Shown: one piece after another, positions 48,848-60,340 of the stretch | Layout of the letters: each line of letters begins with the position of its first letter | Numbering within the stretch: the stretch's first letter is position 1 | Source: Timema cristinae | Lineage: Eukaryota; Arthropoda; Insecta; Phasmatodea; Timematidae | Length of the DNA stretch: 64,000 nucleotides | Direction of reading: 5' to 3' | NCBI GenBank assembly: GCA_039000515.1 | Contig: JBCFYV010000001.1 | Span: 48,197,978-48,261,977, forward strand | Made by a program: the position numbers and the translations under genes | The notes under the pieces: model-generated | The model's input: the letters and a program-made list of their open reading frames with translations, nothing else | Told to the model about the DNA's origin: nothing | Databases searched by the model: none

Positions 48848-51800
48848 GTCGCATTCCTGTGTGTAGTGGTCAGAACTACACGGAGTTATTTAACTTCTTG
48901 GTTGAAATTAGCCGGGCATCCCGCCTTAAACTCGTTAGTGAGCCCGAGTTTTTGACATTGTGTTTGTCCAAGACGTCGGGATTCTTAACCGAATTATTTT
49001 CCGGGGGTATTCAGGCAGGTTTATCAGTTAAGGCTGTAACTGACCAGATTCTTAATACGTTGTTACCTAGTAGAGTTAGACAGAAGTTATGCAGGGAGGT
49101 TGTGCATAGATTTCAGTTTCCTTGTGAAACTTTTAGGAACTTTGTTCTATCTATCACGGAGGCAGCTCGCGTACTCAATGCCGATCTTAAGGAGCCTGAA
49201 CTTGTAAATATTATTTTGGAGAATGTGTCGCCGCTTACCAGGCGCCATTTTGTGTTCTCAAGTAAACCAACTTGTATACTTGATCTCTATGCCTTGGCTT
49301 CGCACGTTGAAGAGACTCTTCTCTCAGAAGAGGAATATCTCAATGCGCATGCGCCTGAGGTTGTAAGCCGCGCGCAGTCGGGTTCAAATCCCGGAGCTAG
49401 TTCTCCTGTGCCGCTTATCGGCGCTCGTCCGCTCGGGAACCGTTCTAGGTACTTGGGAGGTAGTAACCCTGTGGGTGCTAACCAGGGGGGCCGCGGGCCT
49501 CGTGACATTTCTAGAGTTAGATGTTTCCGCTGCAATAGATTGGGGCACGTTCAGAGGGAGTGCAGGCAGGTAAACCAATTAAGGCGCGCTCGCGACCGTG
49601 GTACGGCCGCGTCTGTAAGTTTTATGCCGCGGATTTTGAATCCCATGGTTAATATTTGTATTGGTCCTGTGGGATGTTTAGGGTTATTTGATACTGGGGC
49701 GAGCAACTCCTTCATTAGTGAGAAACTTCTTGGTATTATTGGGGGCAAAGTTAATATTATGTGTGAAGATATTGGCCCGAAATCGTACACTGTTGCGAAT
49801 GGGCAATGTTTAATGGTAGGCCATAAGGTACGTCTCTCCTTTAAAATTGACAGGTTTTCTTGGAAACGTTCCTTTTACGTAGTGCCGACCCTCCCGTTTG
49901 ACATGATTTTGGGGAACGATTTTTTGTTTGAGACCAACGCTAGGTTGGATATGGGAAAACGTATTGTCTCCTTTAGTTTTGCGCCAGGGGAATTTGTCTC
50001 GTTTGCGACCGAGAAAACGCCGCCATGCTTGTTTCCTTTGGATAGGGATAAAGAGGCCATTCAAAGGGTAGTTAACCGGTTTTCTGATGTAATCACAGAT
50101 AGGTGGGGGAAATGCGACATTCTCCCTTACGACATTGTTGCTCTTGACAACATCCCCGTACGGTCAGGGCCATACTCATGCGCTCCTCCCAAAATGGAGA
50201 TTTTTAGAGATCTGATTTTCGACTTAGAAAAAAAAGGAGTCATTCGCCCGTCTAAATCACCGTATGCCAGCCCCGCTTTCATTATTCCCCGCAAGGGCAA
50301 GGGGCATCGCCTCATTGTTGACTACAGGAAACTTAATAAGAAACTTGTTTTCGATCCTTATCCGATGCCTAGCCTAGAGTCGGCATTCCAACACCTTGGT
50401 AAAGCCAGGTATTACAGTCTCATTGATCCTAACGCTAGCTTCCTCCAATGCGCGCTCTCAGAGCCATCCAAGAAATTTACCGCCTTTGTAACTCCGTGGC
50501 AGGTTTATGAATTTAACCGCGTCCCGTTAGGCATTAGTTGCGGGGGACAAGCGCTTAGTAGAGTGTTAGATCATATTCTTGCCGACTTAAAATTTAAATT
50601 TGTTTTCAATTATCTCGATGATATTTGCATTTATAGTAATTCACTTCAGGACCATTTGCGTCACGTAGAAACTGTGTTAGAACGTCTGCGCTCTGCTGGA
50701 CTCACTGTTAATCCTGAAAAGGTTACATGGGCTAAGGAGTCTGTCCCGTATCTGGGATATGTTATTTCCCGGGGAAATTTGCTCGTTGACCCTGAGCGAG
50801 TCAAGCCTATTCTTGACTTCCCTACCCCGAAGAATTTAAAGGGAACTTCTAGGTTTTTGGGGATGTGCGCTTATTACGCCAGGTTTATCCCCTCTTTCTC
50901 TGAGTTAGCTTACCCGCTAAACAGCCTTAAGAAAAAGGGAGCTGTATTTGCGTGGGGTCGGGAACAAAATGAGGCCTTTCTCGCCCTCAAACGGCACCTT
51001 GTCTCTCCGGCGGTATTGCGCATGCCCGACTTCTCCCTCCCTTTTATTTTACATGTTGATGCGTCGTCAATTGCCCTCGGCGCGGTGCTTTCGCAGCGAA
51101 CCCCTGATGGATGTAGGCCGGTAGCGTTCGCCAGCAAGACCTTAAATGCTGCTGAGAAAAAGTACAGTACGTACGAAAAGGAATGCTTAGGTTGTGTTTT
51201 CGCAGTAGAAAAGTTCTCAGACTACCTAGAGCTTAGAAAGTTTGACCTGTATACAGACAACATGGCGCTGACCTGGCTATGGAACCACCCCAAACAGCTG
51301 GGTAAAATAGGCCGCTGGATCTGGAGGCTTTCTAGGTTTGACTTCACTACCCATCATGTCGCGGGTAAAGAGAATGTTGTAGCTGATGCGTTGTCGCGGA
51401 TGGCAGAGGATCTGGACCCTGTAGGAGATGAAGCGGAGGCGGGAACGCTAGGCGTGATTCACACCATCCCAGAATCTTTTATTTCAATTGGTGCTCATCA
51501 GGCCGAGGATGAATTTTGTAAACAGCTCGTAGATAGGATTAGAACTGGGGAAGTAGTTGGGAACTATCGCCTGCGCAAGGGTCTCTTAGTGACTAATATT
51601 AGGGGGAGACCCAAATACTATATTCCCGAGAAGCTCAGGCCTATGCTACTTAAGTATTTCCACGATTCTGTTTTGGGTGGGCATTGTGGGGTGCTCAAAA
51701 CTGAGAAGAAAGTTTCCAAAGAGTTTTATTGGCCCAACTTGCCCAAGGACGTGAGGGAGTGGGTGCGCAAGTGTGAGGCCTGCCAAAGGGCCAAACCCTC

Positions 51801-52152
51801 ACAAAACTCGAAATTTGGTTTTCATTCTGCTGACGTTGCCACACGCCCCTGGGAGAAAGTTTTTGTTGACTATGTTGGGCCCCTTACGCGTTCCTCCCAG
51901 GGCAACACGTCTATTTTGGTAGTGCTGGATGCATTTTCTAAATTTGTGGTGTTAATTCCCCTTAGGAACATGAAGGCATCTACGACTGTGAATGCCTTAT
52001 CTAGGCGGGTGTGGGGCGTTCTAGGAACCCCTAAGGTTGTGGTTAGTGACAATGGCCCCTGTTTCCGTTCCAAGGCTTTCAAAGACATGTGCTTCTCGTG
52101 GGGGGTCAAACACGTGACCACCAGCCCATACTACCCTCCCCAACCACGTTGA
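48760..52152 (+). CDS. pol: gag-pol: capsid, zinc knuckle, protease, RT, RNase H, integrase (truncated)
   Basis: One frame open from 48760; the first usable start is the non-ATG codon at 48835, so it is read as a fusion with gag. Numbered from 48835: CCHC knuckle at 230-243 (CFRCNRLGHVQREC), protease DTGA near 286, RT YLDD near 593, RNase H first Asp near 742 and TDN near 807, integrase H943/H950/C980/C983 zinc finger, then core Asp 1012 and Asp 1072. The catalytic Glu codon (52151-52153) lies in the next frame and overlaps this frame's stop at 52150-52152, so integrase is incomplete as read. Confidence 0.92.
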   Translation, partial: TTNDALPSPVLQTPAVSVKCHSKVLLEILGRIPVCSGQNYTELFNFLVEISRASRLKLVSEPEFLTLCLSKTSGFLTELFSGGIQAGLSVKAVTDQILNTLLPSRVRQKLCREVVHRFQFPCETFRNFVLSITEAARVLNADLKEPELVNIILENVSPLTRRHFVFSSKPTCILDLYALASHVEETLLSEEEYLNAHAPEVVSRAQSGSNPGASSPVPLIGARPLGNRSRYLGGSNPVGANQGGRGPRDISRVRCFRCNRLGHVQRECRQVNQLRRARDRGTAASVSFMPRILNPMVNICIGPVGCLGLFDTGASNSFISEKLLGIIGGKVNIMCEDIGPKSYTVANGQCLMVGHKVRLSFKIDRFSWKRSFYVVPTLPFDMILGNDFLFETNARLDMGKRIVSFSFAPGEFVSFATEKTPPCLFPLDRDKEAIQRVVNRFSDVITDRWGKCDILPYDIVALDNIPVRSGPYSCAPPKMEIFRDLIFDLEKKGVIRPSKSPYASPAFIIPRKGKGHRLIVDYRKLNKKLVFDPYPMPSLESAFQHLGKARYYSLIDPNASFLQCALSEPSKKFTAFVTPWQVYEFNRVPLGISCGGQALSRVLDHILADLKFKFVFNYLDDICIYSNSLQDHLRHVETVLERLRSAGLTVNPEKVTWAKESVPYLGYVISRGNLLVDPERVKPILDFPTPKNLKGTSRFLGMCAYYARFIPSFSELAYPLNSLKKKGAVFAWGREQNEAFLALKRHLVSPAVLRMPDFSLPFILHVDASSIALGAVLSQRTPDGCRPVAFASKTLNAAEKKYSTYEKECLGCVFAVEKFSDYLELRKFDLYTDNMALTWLWNHPKQLGKIGRWIWRLSRFDFTTHHVAGKENVVADALSRMAEDLDPVGDEAEAGTLGVIHTIPESFISIGAHQAEDEFCKQLVDRIRTGEVVGNYRLRKGLLVTNIRGRPKYYIPEKLRPMLLKYFHDSVLGGHCGVLKTEKKVSKEFYWPNLPKDVREWVRKCEACQRAKPSQNSKFGFHSADVATRPWEKVFVDYVGPLTRSSQGNTSILVVLDAFSKFVVLIPLRNMKASTTVNALSRRVWGVLGTPKVVVSDNGPCFRSKAFKDMCFSWGVKHVTTSPYYPPQPR

Positions 52153-52414
52153 GCGTTTTAATAGGAATTTAAATGTGGCGCTAACTATTTTCCACCACCA
52201 GGACCACTCTCATTGGGACAAGGACCTCGACTTTCTGAACGTCGCGTTCAACTCCGCGTACCACGAGTCAGTCGGAGCCACTCCTGCCTCGGTCTTCTTG
52301 AATAGGGATTTAAACCACCCCCTCTTAACTACGTGGGATGTTGACCCGCTCTTATCTGACGCCCATGACCGCCCTTTGAAGAGAAGTGTGAACTCGCCTA
52401 TACAAATTTGTTAA
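52139..52414 (+). pseudogene. pol: Integrase core end, out of frame
   Basis: Carries HVERFNRNL with the third catalytic acid and the following helix in a frame shifted by one relative to the main pol. The switch point is a C-run at about 52136-52140. It ends in a stop at 52412-52414 after a second switch. Confidence 0.75.
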
Positions 52415-52671
52415 AGTCTAGAAGGAAAGTAGCTGCTACTTACAATCGGGGACGTGTCCCCGTCCCGTTTAATGTGGGTGACAAAGTAGTTTGTAAATGC
52501 TTCCCCTTGAGCTCGGCGATGGACAAGACGTCGGCTAAGCTGGCATTCAAATGGAGTGGGCCATGGCACATCGACAAGTTCCTAACGCCCGTCTCAGTCC
52601 TACTAGTGGACATTGCGGACCCTTCTGTAACCCGCCGCGCCCACGTTAGCCACCTCAAGGCGGTGACGTAG
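52380..52671 (+). pseudogene. pol: Integrase C-terminal domain, back in the original frame
   Basis: Runs to TAG at 52669-52671 with FNVGDKVVCKC and FKWSGPWHI, the SH3-like C-terminal domain of gypsy integrases. It shares the main pol frame, so the two breaks compensate. Confidence 0.75.
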
Positions 52672-53253
52672 TGAGTCCACGTCCTGTGCAAGAAGGCAGG
52701 ACGTGTTATTGGTTAAGAATTATTTATGTGTATATGGAGTAAAATTTAGGAATTATCATAGGTTATTTAGGTATATAGTGTAAAGTTTAGGATTTATCGT
52801 AGGTTATGCTTATTTGTTATATTGAACATTGATTCAAATCTTAGGGGTAGGCCTACCCGAACTTCTATATATATCTAATGGTTAGTGACTTATGTTTGAG
52901 TGTCGCTCTGGGAACTTGGAAGAATCCATACGCGTGTGTGCGCGCGTACTATATGAAAAAGGAAGATGATGCAGTGCTTGCCCTTGTAGAACACTCTTGT
53001 TCCTGTTGTGTCTACTTGGAGGCATAGCCTCATGTGGATGCGCACTAAGTGCCGTGATGAACTGGATTAGATGGACTGCGCCTGCCAGCAGCCGTGTCAG
53101 AGCATTGTAGACTGTACACTTATATTATTTTTGTAACTGTAGTTTATTTGTTCTCAGAGAGGTCTTCACCCTTCCCTCCCCTTCCCTTTTGGTTCGGGGC
53201 GAGATATCGAACGCGTCGTCTACAGAAGACGGAGGCTGGCTGGGCCGACTGAT
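52672..53253 (+). other. Retrotransposon 3' untranslated interior
   Basis: No frame longer than 60 codons. Two imperfect copies of a TAGGTTATTTAGG...AAATTTAGGA block at 52733-52808. No envelope-like sequence. Confidence 0.6.
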
Positions 53254-53460
53254 ATGTGGGACGAGTCTCAGCTTCAATGGGTCGTCAGAAAGAAGGAGAG
53301 CGAGAGCGTCAGTGCCGTGCGTGTAGTACTCCGGCGTGAGCTACTCCAGGATCTGTCAGAGCGCCACTACCGGGTGGGCTTACTACTTGACCATGAGGCC
53401 GGCTATCCAAGGACTGTCATGAGGGTTCGTGTGGATCATCTCCCCATTGTCTGCCACTAA
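53254..53460 (+). CDS. Small 3' frame of the retrotransposon, unknown
   Basis: 68 codons from ATG to TAA, ending 64 bases before the polypurine tract. Charged, Arg/Val-rich (VRRELLQDLSERHYRVGLLL-like), no signal peptide. It may be a small accessory frame or chance; GC-rich context raises open-frame length. Confidence 0.3.
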   Translation: MWDESQLQWVVRKKESESVSAVRVVLRRELLQDLSERHYRVGLLLDHEAGYPRTVMRVRVDHLPIVCH

Positions 53461-53523
53461 CGGCAGGGAAGGTACCGCCCTGCCGTTACGCCTACTGCTG
53501 AGGACTCCTTCTGACATCCCGTC

Positions 53524-53534
53524 AGGGGGGAGGA
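53524..53534 (+). promoter_or_regulatory. Polypurine tract
   Basis: AGGGGGGAGGA directly abuts the 3' LTR, the expected plus-strand primer position. Confidence 0.85.
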
Positions 53535-54745
53535 TGTAACAACTTACATTGTAACAACACTCACCAACTCGGACAGACAACTGGGACAGCGATGTAACGA
53601 CTTACATGGTAACAACACTCGCCAACTGGGACAGCCAACTGAGTCAACACGCGGCACTAGCTTGACCGGCGACCTACGCTCTCGCCAAATACATCGGACT
53701 GACTGAAGGCGTGTCCGCGCCTGCCGGCAACGAGGCTCGACCACGTGTTCGGCCAGCAGAGAAGATGGATAGAAGAGTTCCGTTTCCGCCTTCGCCGAGC
53801 TTCGAGAAGGTGCTAGGTGTTCGATATGAGTCTCGAACCTCTCCTCCCCCCTTGTTTGTAATGTTCTCCAACCTTCCTTTCCTTCGATCCGCCCCCCTTC
53901 TCTGAGAATTATATTTTGTATAAATACTAGCGGTACCGGGATCTCAGGTCACTTACTACCCCACCGGCTCGAGGATAAGAGGTGAGGGCAGCGACTGGGT
54001 TTCGGGGGATATTACCTTCCTACCAAATTTACTGTTTCGGCGTCAGGGGGGGGAACTCTTTCTAAATTACTATTTGGACTTTGTTATTAACTTATGTTTA
54101 TTTGAATATTGACTATGCTACGCGCTTATCGCGGCTGGGAGTTAGACCGTCGCTTTCGCCACCACTTATATTCAGGGTCTGGGCCCTATTCAAATGTATT
54201 CCATACATTTGCCAATATTAGCTTTTAACCTGAGATTGTCAGGTCCTGGGTTCGAAACCCGGCTTATGTTATTTTCAAGTATAGCTGTTTCTGGACTCAT
54301 CTTTGTTCGCCAAGTTAAACGCCTAGGGTTGTTAAGTTATTATTACCTTGTGGCCTTGTTTGATTGCTATGACGTCACGTTTGCTACGGGCGTCTGTAAG
54401 AAAGATATATATTTATACTGGGGTGGATAACTTAAACGCTAGAGTAACCAGTTTAGGAACTGATCAATTTAACGAAGTAACCAAAGACCATGTCACTGAG
54501 ATCCCGGACCGTTACCTTTGATGGGTTTAATGTAATGTGATTTGTTTTGAGGAGGTAACGTTTATGTTTACCATTGATGTAATTGATTTCCGCGATGGAC
54601 GGAAAAGCGCGCTTCACGCGGTGTTGATTGTTTGCTCAGCTTGTTATTGTTTTTTTGACTAAATAAAATTGTTATGTTCATTCAGGTAACTCTTTACCTA
54701 ATTTACTGCCTCTCTCACCTTATAGATATTAAGGGGGGGGTTGCA
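53535..54745 (+). repeat. 3' LTR
   Basis: Same length and, by eye, same sequence as the 5' LTR except one T to G change in the G-run after GGCGTCA. Preceded by the polypurine tract and followed by the ACAC duplication. Confidence 0.95.
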
Positions 54746-54949
54746 ACACAGACTAGTGTCGAAACTAGTACGAAAATAGCACGTGTTCTATCCTCACAAC
54801 TAGTATGGTAGCCAGTACCTAGTGGCAGAACCAGTATACTTTTTCTGATTCACACGACGCTAGATGATGACATGCTAGCTAGTGCTAGCTAGCACACTGG
54901 ATTTCAAGTACGAGCTAGTGTCGTGTGATACGGACTTTACACACGGTGA

Positions 54950-55440
54950 ACTCAAGAGTCTGAGAGCGCGCGGTGACGACAGTGACGTCATACTCTATAA
55001 AATATAAGTGAAATTTAAAGTTAATATATTTATTTTTTGACAAAACTTTTTTTTTAGATTATGTCTCACTATAAAAAATTGTTAGTAAATTTTAGAATAT
55101 AATTTGATATTGTAATAAAGCAATGTAAAATATTGATGTTAGACAATAATTATAATTAAAAGCACAAATATTAGAAAATGTAAAACAATTGACAGTAAAA
55201 TTTTATTTATTTATTTTTCAAATTCCTATAAACATTTAAAATAACTAATATTTTCGATTTCCTTAAATATTACATGTTTATAATAACTTTTTAAATTTAT
55301 AAAAGTTTTAATCAATTTTTGAATATTTATAATTTTTACTATTGACGACAACTTTATGTTTATGATTTTAAATTTAAATTGTTCTATTGTTTTAATATAC
55401 ACTTGTTAATTATCTCCATTAATTATTATAATATTTGTAT
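54950..55440. other. AT-rich spacer
   Basis: After the Harbinger end, very AT-rich DNA without features. Confidence 0.5.
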
Positions 55441-58400
55441 TTTAAATTCTAATTATATTCAAACATCTAGAATTGATAATAAACCTTACGTAAGATGGAT
55501 TCCAAACCCTCGCTCCTTTTCGTAAGAAAATAATGAAACCCTCTATCCCCCTAAAAGCCTTACGAAATTCAAGGGTGGCTCCTAATTACAAAATGATAAG
55601 AGCTGCCCCTGTAAATAGCAATAAGACTCACCCCAACATTTTGTTCAGAAATTTTAAGTAGTGATGTGAACGCCTGTCTAATCTTGTAGAGAAGTCCACT
55701 TAGATCATTATTGACACATGTGACATGTGTGTTCGTAAACCGAGACTTCTCGTGTGTTTGGTTACATATCGCGTGAGAAACCAACTTTTAACAAACATCG
55801 GTGTTGCCAAATATTGCGAAAATTCAACCATTTTTGGGGATTGGTCTCTGTAGAAAAAAAGAGTTCGAATTTGGTGCATCAAACACACATGCCAGCTTTT
55901 CTCAAATCATGCCAATATTGACGTTTATAAAAAATAATATTTGATATTGAATGTTTATTCATCATTTGGCCCGTGGACAGAAAGTTTAACATGCCTGTCT
56001 TAGATAATGCGAGATTTCTAGACATCTGTAACGCGTCTTGGGCGCTCCGGTGGGCGCTTATGGAACTAAAGGACTTTGTAGTGTCGTGCAAAGAAATATA
56101 ATTATTCTAAAGAGTAGAATGATGCTTTATCCCATATGGCAACAGTAAACACGATGCCAGTACCCACCGCGAGATGTCTCTGTTAAGTTATACACGAGGA
56201 AGGTGGTTATAAATCTCAGTAAACGGCCCCGGGCAGTTGATTCAGTAGTCTCAGAATAGCTTCTGAGAGAGTCTGTAGAAACACGTCTTCACTCACTGAA
56301 TTAAACTAACTCTCTCACGCGTAGAAAATATCAACTCACGTAATAGTTTTCACAGTGGTACGTTCAATTAGGCTGTAGCGAGATTGACACTTGATATGGG
56401 AGGTCGGGGTTAGAATTATTTTAAAGATGACAGGGTACACTTGGTGTTATTTTCCATCTTTACAGACCTAGAGGGCCAGGTTCATAGTCATACTTTACTT
56501 AGCACGTCTTAAGGAGAATCGTGCATAGGCTTCTTTTTGAGAAAACAATTATTTTTTTCCTCAGCAAGACTAATTCTAATTGTGTTTTGATTTAAAAAAA
56601 TGTATATATATATTTAATTTGCTTTAAAATCTGTTTTAACTGAGACAATTTGATTAATTTATTTTTCTTAAACCATAATGTCTATGTATTTGATTTTTTA
56701 TATTTATCTTAACGCTCCACCGAGTCGTATTCGCAAGAGGAATACATTTTCTAAATAAATGGAAAAAGAAGTTAATTGAAAAGTAACAATGTTTTAAAGA
56801 TGACGTATTTTATTTATAAATAAGAGAAGTCGTTGAGGCAAATAGCAACGTTATGACTATGGAGTTTGATCCAGTCGTGTCACCATAGGTTGGTACATTT
56901 AGTCTTCGTGAGCCAGCATGACATAGATCAGGAGTTAATCATTTACCCCGCTTTTATTATTCAGTTCATAACTAAACTTGACATTGCAAATAACAATAAC
57001 ATATGATATAACAATGTGTACCTTAAAAATAGAACGTCAAAGGTGATATCAAATGTAACTATTTAAAGTATTAGGCTACTACATATCCTTCACTGCTCAG
57101 GCTCTTAGATTTTTGTTATTGTCTATGAAACGATCCTTCACCCCCTTTCCCCAAATGGTCAGGTGACGGACGAAAAAATTGGAATTTGGAATTATTAAAC
57201 ACATCCGAGTGGATCCAGAGTCCAGGATGACCTTAAAAAGTGAAAAAGTGTTAAATTTGAATATTTTTTTTTGTAGATACTCCATACTCCCTCCTCCGGG
57301 TAAAAGATCTTCCCCTTCACTACCTTCTATCTGACCAAAATAAACACTGTTAAAAACAGAAATTGAATATCAGTTCCCCAACACCAGCAAGTTTGTTACC
57401 CAACTATTAAAAATACTTATTTTTAATATGTTCGATGATACCAAATTTTTCGCAGATTGTTCTAAAAATATAATTGTCTGTTCAAATTTGATTCATAAAT
57501 TAAATTTTTATTTTTAACTTTAATTCAGAGTACTCTTATGGCTCGTCTACAAACAACATACCCACGTGTCGGACTGGACTCGTATTTATACAATCGCATG
57601 CTTACCCGTAATTACATTCCTCTTAAATTCAAAATAGTAATTCTACAATGAAAAGTTGTGAGACGTAATTTTCACCAATAAGAATTTAGACGAGTTAACC
57701 AATGAAGAAAATAATAAATACAACAGACTATGCCAATAAAATCATTGAAATAATGATCAATAGAGCATTCAAATAAGTAAACAGATAGTTTTGTTATTAC
57801 AAATTTGTAGATCATGGTTTTGTTTTATTTATTACTACTATTATAATTATTAATAATATTATTATTACTATTAGTGAACAGTACTGAAAAAACGAGCTCT
57901 TATTTCCTGGATATTGAGTATTAAATGTAATGCAATCTCTCACAACTACCAAAAACATAAACAACACACGCGTTTTTTGAAAATAACTTTAACTGATATT
58001 AAATTAAAATAAAAATTTATTTGGGAAGCTCTTGTTTCTAATGCATTTGGTCGGAATCATAACCAGCCGGCATTAACATTTTGAAAACAATATTAAATTA
58101 TAATTGAGCCTAAATTTCACCTCGCACACATTCTATAAGACTATCATTGAAATCACTTCTAAAAACTTATGTGCCACACAAAGAGAATATATAAAAGGCA
58201 AAGAGCCGACATCACAACCATAGACTATGACTACATAATTAAAGCCATAGTTTTCAAACATACATCACTTCAGATATAAAAAATATATACATTTTTATAT
58301 TATTGTTTTTATTGACTAATTTTAAAATGTAATATATTCTACTATGCCAAGAAAATAAAATATTATCCTACATTATTTAACTATGTATTCATTTTATCTG

Positions 58401-59263
58401 ATTATAGTGATCTGATTATTTGTTTCTGATTGGCTGAACGCAAGAAAACGTAACTACGCACTCCAAGAGATGGAAAATGTTCAGTTCCGACATAAGGTTG
58501 TGTTTGTGTTTGTTATTGTAGACAGACATAAATATTTAGTTGTGTAATTGTGAGTCCGATAAGCGGGTGCGTTGGGTTGTAGACCTATTACAGGCAAAAG
58601 GCTGAGAAAACTGAACAATCTAAAAGCTTATGTCAATTTATGAATATTAATTAGTAGACAATAAAATAGAAAATGTAACATACAATATATTCTTGTATCT
58701 ACAGATGTAAGATGTAAACTTTTCTGTTTTGGCCAGGTTTATATTCCAATCTACCGTGATTAAATGATCTAATGTTTTTAGTGTAAATTTTTTGTTTATA
58801 ATTATATCATTGACTTCAAAGTTTTATTACACATTTCTAAACCCAATGTATCAATTAATAAACTTTTAACATTGTATTAAAATTAGAACCTATTTATGTG
58901 TGTGTGTTTGTATGTGTGTTTTCTGTGTGTTTAAGGATGTGTGTGTTGATGCTATACAATATCTCCAAAACCAAGTTACCTAGAAAGTTTATATCCTACT
59001 AATACAATATACAAATTACATATTGTCTGTCTGGGATTTATTCAATCACGCTTAAATCACTGTGCAGTTTTAGGAAACATGGGCAGCTAAAAATACCAGG
59101 TATGTAGTGAGATTACTCCAAATACCCCATTAATTCTTAAATATTTGAAATTTCTAATTGGAGGCGTCTTAGTATGTTTTCTAGAAAAGTCCAAGTAACA
59201 AAAAATCAATATGGCTGATTCAAAATAGCCGATCGACGTAGGCCAGAAACGTTGAACCTGAAT
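55441..59263. repeat. First copy of a 3.7-kb direct duplication
   Basis: Matches 60341-64000 almost base for base with scattered substitutions and small indels. This copy alone has 55543-55726; the other alone has a TTTTTGTTTTAG insertion near 61547. Content is AT-rich with no recognised gene; a 70-codon minus-strand frame (56091-55879) recurs in the other copy with one residue change but no features. Confidence 0.92.
56208..56244 (+). promoter_or_regulatory. Core-promoter-like block (TATA plus initiator)
   Basis: TATAAA at 56208-56213, then CAGTTG (A at 27 bases) and TTCAGTAG (A at 36 bases). The second duplicate has the same at 60930. It resembles TATA/Inr promoters of arthropod secreted-protein genes, but no start codon or exon was found downstream. 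Confidence 0.3.
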
Positions 59264-60240
59264 TATTCCTTTTTCTAAACTGTAAACTGTTACATTACTA
59301 TGTAACTTTAATTTGTTTTAAGTCTTTAACCACCAATTATAAATACTTTGTCACTCTTCTTTCTTTTTTTTACTAGCAATAATAAGCAAGAGTTCAAAAT
59401 ATTGTGTATAGAGAAGTTAACCTTTAAAATAAATTTCAGCTTTTGACACATTTTTAGTTTCTACCTCTATTGGACATTGTGTTTTTAGTCAACTTACTTT
59501 AAATGTTTTGTAACACAATTTAAAACAATAAATGATTCATATTCAAACATAGTTTGGGACTTGGTTACTTTACCTGCGGTTAATCTTATCTAAAACTATC
59601 TGGAATGCCCACTCTTTGAACGGCTGGAGTTCTGTTTTAACATTTCTTATATTTACAACATAGTTAGTTGTATTGTGCTCTAAACCTGCTTGCCACATTT
59701 TTGTGTCTACCACAGATAGAGGTTGTTTATATTAGTTTTGAATTTTTTTACACAAATACTTCCAGTTCACCAACACTGAACTTGAAATTTCATAGGTTAA
59801 GAACCGTTTTACTAACTGGAATGGTAACCCCCTACTCCTCAATGCATCCCCAATTTCTGAATTCCCATTTTGAAATTTTCGTAGTTTTTGTAGGTACTCT
59901 CTGATGTACAATTATGCCAAATTTTACCCTTCTAGCTATACGGAAAGTGGGAGAGTTAGAATTAGTGAGTAGGTTTTCTTTAAAGTTTAAATCATTCCCC
60001 TTCCCCCATTTTCCTAGCATACCTGCGTGCCAAAATTAAATTTTCAATTATTTTTTTTTAAATTAATAGCCCCCCCCCCCCCCCACCAATATCCCATCCT
60101 CTCAATTCCTGGATTCACATTTTAAGATTTGCTTAGTTTTTCTAAATACTCTCTTATGTACAACTATACCAAACTTCAGCCCTCTGGCTATTCAGGAAGT
60201 AGGGTAGTTTAGTGATGAGTGAGTGAGGGCTTTAGCATTT
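59264..60240. other. Spacer between the duplicate copies
   Basis: Has two diverged copies of a block (TGTACAATTATGCCAAATTT at 59903 region and TGTACAACTATACCAAACTT at 60157 region, each followed by CTAGCTAT or CTGGCTAT and GGAAGT), like a non-LTR retrotransposon 3' end, and a poly-C run near 60070-60084. Confidence 0.45.
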
Positions 60241-60340
60241 NNNNNNNNNNNNNNNNNNNNNNNNNNNNNNNNNNNNNNNNNNNNNNNNNNNNNNNNNNNN
60301 NNNNNNNNNNNNNNNNNNNNNNNNNNNNNNNNNNNNNNNN
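60241..60340. other. Assembly gap, 100 N
   Basis: Exactly 100 N, a conventional placeholder for a gap of unknown size. The second duplicate begins at its right edge. Confidence 0.99.

Larger units (their letters stand above)
46931..54745 (+). mobile_element. Ty3/gypsy LTR retrotransposon, complete, frames broken
   Basis: Two 1211-bp LTRs (TGTAAC...TTGCA), target duplication ACAC (46927-46930 and 54746-54749), PBS 48145-48160 and PPT 53524-53534 frame a 5.4-kb interior. Domain order gag - zinc knuckle - protease - RT - RNase H - integrase identifies Ty3/gypsy. No envelope gene. The LTRs differ at one base (47452 region T versus G), so insertion is recent, yet coding frames are interrupted near 48770-48835, 52136-52150 and 52380-52405. 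Confidence 0.95.
46251..54940. mobile_element. Harbinger-like element split by the gypsy insertion
   Basis: Left end 46251 (GTAAAGCCCGTATCACACGA) and right end 54940 (reversed GTAAAGTCCGTATCACACGA) are inverted for about 60 bp, including GTGTGCTAGCTAGCAC. Pieces 46251-46930 and 54750-54940 rejoin when the retrotransposon is removed (about 870 bp). The left piece encodes, across stops, a TREWLGK segment preceded by a basic run, like the N-terminus of HARBI1-type transposases. No clear 3-bp duplication is visible, so the superfamily is inferred. Confidence 0.6.

Noticed and set aside
49287..52121. Minus-strand frames across the pol gene
   Set aside because: Shadows of the gag-pol frame.
55879..56091. 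70-codon minus-strand frame conserved in both duplicates
   Set aside because: The copies are too similar for conservation to mean anything; no recognised domain or signal.
58890..58950. TG-rich tract as a regulatory element
   Set aside because: Simple (TG)n-type low complexity, also in the duplicate copy.
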